Translations under genes and position numbers: made by a program | The notes under the pieces: generated by a model | Database searches by the model: none | What the model was told of the DNA's origin: nothing | The model's input: the letters and a program-made list of their open reading frames with translations, nothing else | DNA from: Ferrimonas balearica | GTDB taxonomy: Bacteria; Pseudomonadota; Gammaproteobacteria; Enterobacterales; Shewanellaceae | Assembly: GCF_019802085.1 (NCBI RefSeq) | Contig: NZ_JAHVHV010000001.1 | Span: 1,652,863-1,716,862 of the forward strand | Reading direction: 5' to 3' | Length of the DNA stretch: 64,000 nucleotides | Shown here: piece after piece, positions 61,870 through 64,000 of the stretch | How positions within the stretch are numbered: position 1 is the first letter of the stretch | How the letters are laid out: the number at the start of each line of letters is the position of its first letter

Positions 61870-62217
61870 TTAAGGGTCGAGGGCTTTGATCTCCACCCGG
61901 TCCTGATCACTCAGTTGCACCTGCAGCCCCTCCAGGGTGACAAAGCGACGCCCATCCATCTCACCACGACGCACCAGATATCGCTGAGGTTCGCCTTGGC
62001 TGGCGGAGAACACCGTCAGTTCCAGCACCTGGTTCTGGCTCTGGTATCTCTGATAGCCCCAAAGGCCGGCCAGTACCGCCACCACCACCAGACCCAGGAT
62101 CCAGGCCTTGGGGGGCACCACGCTGGGCCGCGGTGCAGACACAGGACTCTGGCGGCGTTTTATCAGGGTGGCGCCAACCAGAACGACCACCAAGGTCAAC
62201 AGGATTTTCAGCAACAT
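61870..62217 (-). CDS. Hypothetical membrane protein
   Basis: A 115-residue protein with an N-terminal helix (LLKILLTLVVVLVGATLI), a proline-rich turn, a second helix (AWILGLVVVAVLAGLWGY) and a soluble C-terminal part with SDQDRVEIKALDP. No family recognised. Start at the ATG 62217; a TTG four codons upstream is possible. Confidence 0.65.
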   Translation of the reverse strand: MLLKILLTLVVVLVGATLIKRRQSPVSAPRPSVVPPKAWILGLVVVAVLAGLWGYQRYQSQNQVLELTVFSASQGEPQRYLVRRGEMDGRRFVTLEGLQVQLSDQDRVEIKALDP

Positions 62218-62276
62218 GGCTAGGCTCAAACCGGGTGTAAAGGGCCATTGTAGGGGAAGGCGCCGACCATTTCTGC

Positions 62277-62903
62277 CTAGGGGTTCTCATCCTCAATGCG
62301 CTGCCAGACCGCCTCGGCACCCGCCCGTCGGCTGTTCACTGCGAACCACTGGGCCAGAGCCGGCAGTTCTGCCATCATCTCGGGCCCGCCTGGCAACCCC
62401 TGGCAATAACGCAGCAGCGGCAGCAGGAAGAGATCGGCCAGGGTAAGGCTGTCGCCAGCCAGATAGGCGCCCTCCCCCAGCACCTGCTCCATGGGCATCA
62501 ACAAAGCCCTGGCCTCTTGGGGTGCCTTGGCGAATGCCTTGGGGTCTTGGTCACGGATCCCTAAGGCCGGAAACAGCCAGTTGCGGGTCAACTTGGGGTA
62601 GATCTCGGTATTGAAGGCACTGACCCACTGCATCATCCTCGCCTGTTGAATCAATTCCGGTGGAAACAGGTCCGGCCCCGGGAACTGCTCGTTGAGGTAG
62701 ACGCAGATGGCGAGGGTTTCATAGAGACACACCCCCTGGTGTTTCATCACTGGGATCTTGCCATAGGGGTTCAGCGCCAGGTGGGCGTCGCTGCCGATGG
62801 CCAGGGGCTCGTTGCAGTAAGCCACGCCCTTCTCCTCGCACATCCACAGTGCGGTTTGCACGTAGCTGGATCGCACCGAGCCGTATAGGGTCACCGGGAG
62901 CAT
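62277..62903 (-). CDS. Glutathione S-transferase family protein
   Basis: A 208-residue GST. The N-terminal thioredoxin-like domain has YGSVRSSYVQTALW, PYGKIPVMKHQ and the LYETLAICVYL motif in which Glu contacts the glutathione. The all-helical C-terminal domain has AYLAGDSLTLADLFLLPLL with the conserved N-cap Asp. Substrate unknown. Confidence 0.85.
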   Translation of the reverse strand: MLPVTLYGSVRSSYVQTALWMCEEKGVAYCNEPLAIGSDAHLALNPYGKIPVMKHQGVCLYETLAICVYLNEQFPGPDLFPPELIQQARMMQWVSAFNTEIYPKLTRNWLFPALGIRDQDPKAFAKAPQEARALLMPMEQVLGEGAYLAGDSLTLADLFLLPLLRYCQGLPGGPEMMAELPALAQWFAVNSRRAGAEAVWQRIEDENP

Positions 62904-62939
62904 CTCGCTTTCCTCTTGCCATCAAGCGCTTAGAACCAA

Positions 62940-63294
62940 GCATAGGCGATGCGAAGGCGAAGCTAGGCCGAAGCGGCTGCCTGGGCAAACCAAGGCCAAA
63001 GCATAGCTTTGCCGCTTGGTGAGGTGGAGGCATGGGTGAGAGCCGACCGACGCGCAGCGTCGCAGTGACTCAAGCGCGGAGGCAGGAAGCCGCAGCCGAT
63101 CTTTGACGGAGGCCATGGATGGTCGGAGGAAAAGGCGACAGGAGGGCATCACCAGGGAGGGGTTGATACATTAAGAGGTGGCAGTGAGCTCCATCGCGTT
63201 ACCGGTGCCCAACCTACAATGAACCGTCCACTCAGCTCAAATTCTGAACAAACAAAAACCCTTGAGCGTTAACTCAAGGGTTTCGTGTAAATAA
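62940..63294 (-). repeat. Degenerate tRNA-Asp tail region
   Basis: This stretch contains decayed copies of the same words found in the two better units closer to tRNA-Asp: CCGTCCACTC at 63224-63233, the terminator at 63254-63283, and a CGAAGCGGCTGCC word shared with 63425-63437. No convincing gene is present in the region from 62904 to the tRNA; short frames here follow the repeats. Confidence 0.55.
63254..63283 (-). terminator. Third terminator behind tRNA-Asp
   Basis: The stem AAACCCTTGAG/CTCAAGGGTTT with T-run on the minus strand. Confidence 0.75.
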
Positions 63295-63589
63295 TGGCGG
63301 GCAAAGCGGAACCGAAGCGCAGCTTCGCAGTTCGCTGAGGTGGAGGCTGGATGCCGACAGGGCACCGCCACAGGGAAGTGTTGTTAGTAATACGCTACAC
63401 CGACTCACGCCTGCGACGCAGGCCCGAAGCGGCTGCCAGGGACGGCAGCCTGGGGGGTGTCACAGGATGTGTTGTTCATACCTAACGTGTACGAACCACT
63501 GCACCGTCCACTCAACTCATAACGCGCTAAACGCAAAAAAGCCTGAGTCTCGAGACGAAGACGCCCAGTCTCAGGCTTGATGCAAATAA
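63295..63589 (-). repeat. tRNA-Asp tail repeat, copy 2
   Basis: A 295-base unit from one CCATTATTT word to the next. It holds a terminator (63535-63578), a segment complementary to the tRNA-Asp 3' end (63504-63513), and a 45-base block (63341-63385) shared with copy 1 with about three differences. Confidence 0.68.
63535..63578 (-). terminator. Second terminator behind tRNA-Asp
   Basis: A long stem AAGCCTGAGACT/CGAGACTCAGGCTT-like with a six-T tail on the minus strand. Confidence 0.78.
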
Positions 63590-63763
63590 TGGTGGGCGAG
63601 CCAGAACCGATGCGAAGCATCGCAGTCTGGCGAGTTGGAGGCAGGATGCCGACAGGGCACCACCACAGGGACGTGTTGTTCGCACGGCAACGTCCACTCA
63701 AACTCACATTCCTAGACCACAACGAAAAAAGCCTCATCCGAAGATGAGGCTTTATCGAAATAA
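63590..63763 (-). repeat. tRNA-Asp tail repeat, copy 1
   Basis: A 174-base unit directly behind tRNA-Asp. It has a terminator (63725-63753), a segment complementary to the tRNA 3' end (63691-63699), the 45-base block (63636-63680), and ends with a decayed copy of the tRNA tail plus the TTATTT spacer. Confidence 0.7.
63725..63753 (-). terminator. First terminator behind tRNA-Asp
   Basis: The stem AAGCCTCATC/GATGAGGCTT with T-run on the minus strand, 11 bases after the CCA. Confidence 0.85.
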
Positions 63764-63840
63764 TGGCGGAGTGGACGGGACTCGAACCCGCGACCCCCGG
63801 CGTGACAGGCCGGTATTCTAACCAACTGAACTACCACTCC
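63764..63840 (-). tRNA. aspT: tRNA-Asp (anticodon GTC)
   Basis: A 77-base tRNA with acceptor GGAGTGG/CCACTCC, encoded G-CCA, anticodon loop CCTGTCACG and T-arm GCGGGTTCGAGTCCCGT. It is close to E. coli tRNA-Asp. It lies 43 bases behind 5S rRNA, so it is the distal tRNA of an rRNA operon. Confidence 0.95.
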
Positions 63841-63883
63841 GCACTATTCGGTGCGAACGACGCATGGCGTCACTCAAATTAGG

Positions 63884-64000
63884 TGCCTGGCGGTGACCTA
63901 CTCTCGCATGGGAACCCCCACACTACCATCGGCGCGGTTGCGTTTCACTGCTGAGTTCGGCATGGGATCAGGTGGGTCCACAACGCTATTGCCACCAGGC
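63884..64000 (-). rRNA. rrf: 5S ribosomal RNA (5' end at or just beyond the window edge)
   Basis: The minus strand reads GCCTGGTGGCAATAGC at the window edge, then the conserved CCATGCCGAACTCAG core and TATGCGAGAGTAGG-like 3' part, ending in GCCAGGC. The terminal stem GCCTGG/CCAGGC is complete, so at most a base or two is missing. 23S and 16S should follow beyond position 64000. Confidence 0.93.

Noticed and set aside
62719..63737. Short frames between the GST gene and tRNA-Asp
   Set aside because: They follow the degenerate tail repeats and have no family similarity.

Overview
The window looks like a chromosomal segment of a GC-rich gammaproteobacterium of the Alteromonadales/Ferrimonas-Shewanella type. 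The reasons are the seqA-pgm / ybfF-ybfE-fldA block, the alaA-yfbR pair, AstE, a LiuR-like site in front of a branched-chain keto-acid dehydrogenase operon, the DUF523/DUF1722-photolyase-DUF2878 cluster, and the 5S rRNA and tRNA sequences. The genus is an inference from gene content only. Almost everything is ordinary, densely packed chromosome; I see no prophage, IS element or CRISPR array.

Layout. 1-6 kb: the end of mltD, a NatAB-type ABC exporter, a Yip1-like membrane protein, a BsuPI-type lipoprotein with AsmA, and an RraA-family protein. 6.4-10 kb: a photolyase operon (DUF523/DUF1722 protein, photolyase, SnoaL-like protein, DUF2878 protein, Trp-rich TIGR02450 protein). 10.5-12 kb: aspA. 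12-13.6 kb: two identical tRNA-Ser(GGA) genes, each followed by tandem repeats that begin with the tRNA 3' tail; they flank a frameshifted YmdB-like macrodomain gene. 13.6-15.6 kb: a CHAD protein and nadA. 15.6-28.5 kb: a complete minus-strand Tad/Flp pilus locus (flp, tadV, an extra AAA+ ATPase, rcpC, rcpA, a small lipoprotein, tadG, tadE, tadF, tadZ, tadA, tadB, tadC, tadD).

29-36 kb: an L,D-transpeptidase, the bkdA1-bkdA2-bkdB operon, astE and msrA. 36.3-41.7 kb: a tightly overlapping six-gene minus-strand operon. It combines a membrane alkaline-phosphatase-superfamily protein with Thr at the nucleophile position, an arylsulfotransferase-like protein, a PAPS-type sulfotransferase and three small membrane proteins. 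This is the best candidate for an undescribed system. 41.8-50.4 kb: RbgA/YlqF GTPase, a peroxiredoxin, two paralogous GNAT acetyltransferases, a SIMPL protein, pgm-seqA, and divergently ybfF-DUF2788-ybfE-fldA, then a thioesterase-like gene. 50.5-53.7 kb: alaA, yfbR (with an unusual HD-to-HE change) and a dGTPase-like gene. 53.8-58 kb: a four-repeat DUF4397 lipoprotein, a MarC-family protein, a saccharopine-dehydrogenase-like reductase and a TM2 protein. 58-61.6 kb: the pstSCAB phosphate transporter. 62-64 kb: a GST, then degenerate tail repeats, tRNA-Asp and 5S rRNA, the distal end of an rrn operon read on the minus strand whose 16S/23S genes lie beyond position 64000.

Most operons use very short spacings or ATGA overlaps, and Rho-independent hairpins mark most unit ends. 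The two most unusual signals are the repeat arrays behind tRNA-Ser and tRNA-Asp, which share one design (terminator hairpin, then a segment complementary to the tRNA 3' end, then a copy of the tRNA tail), and the sulfo/phospho-transfer operon.
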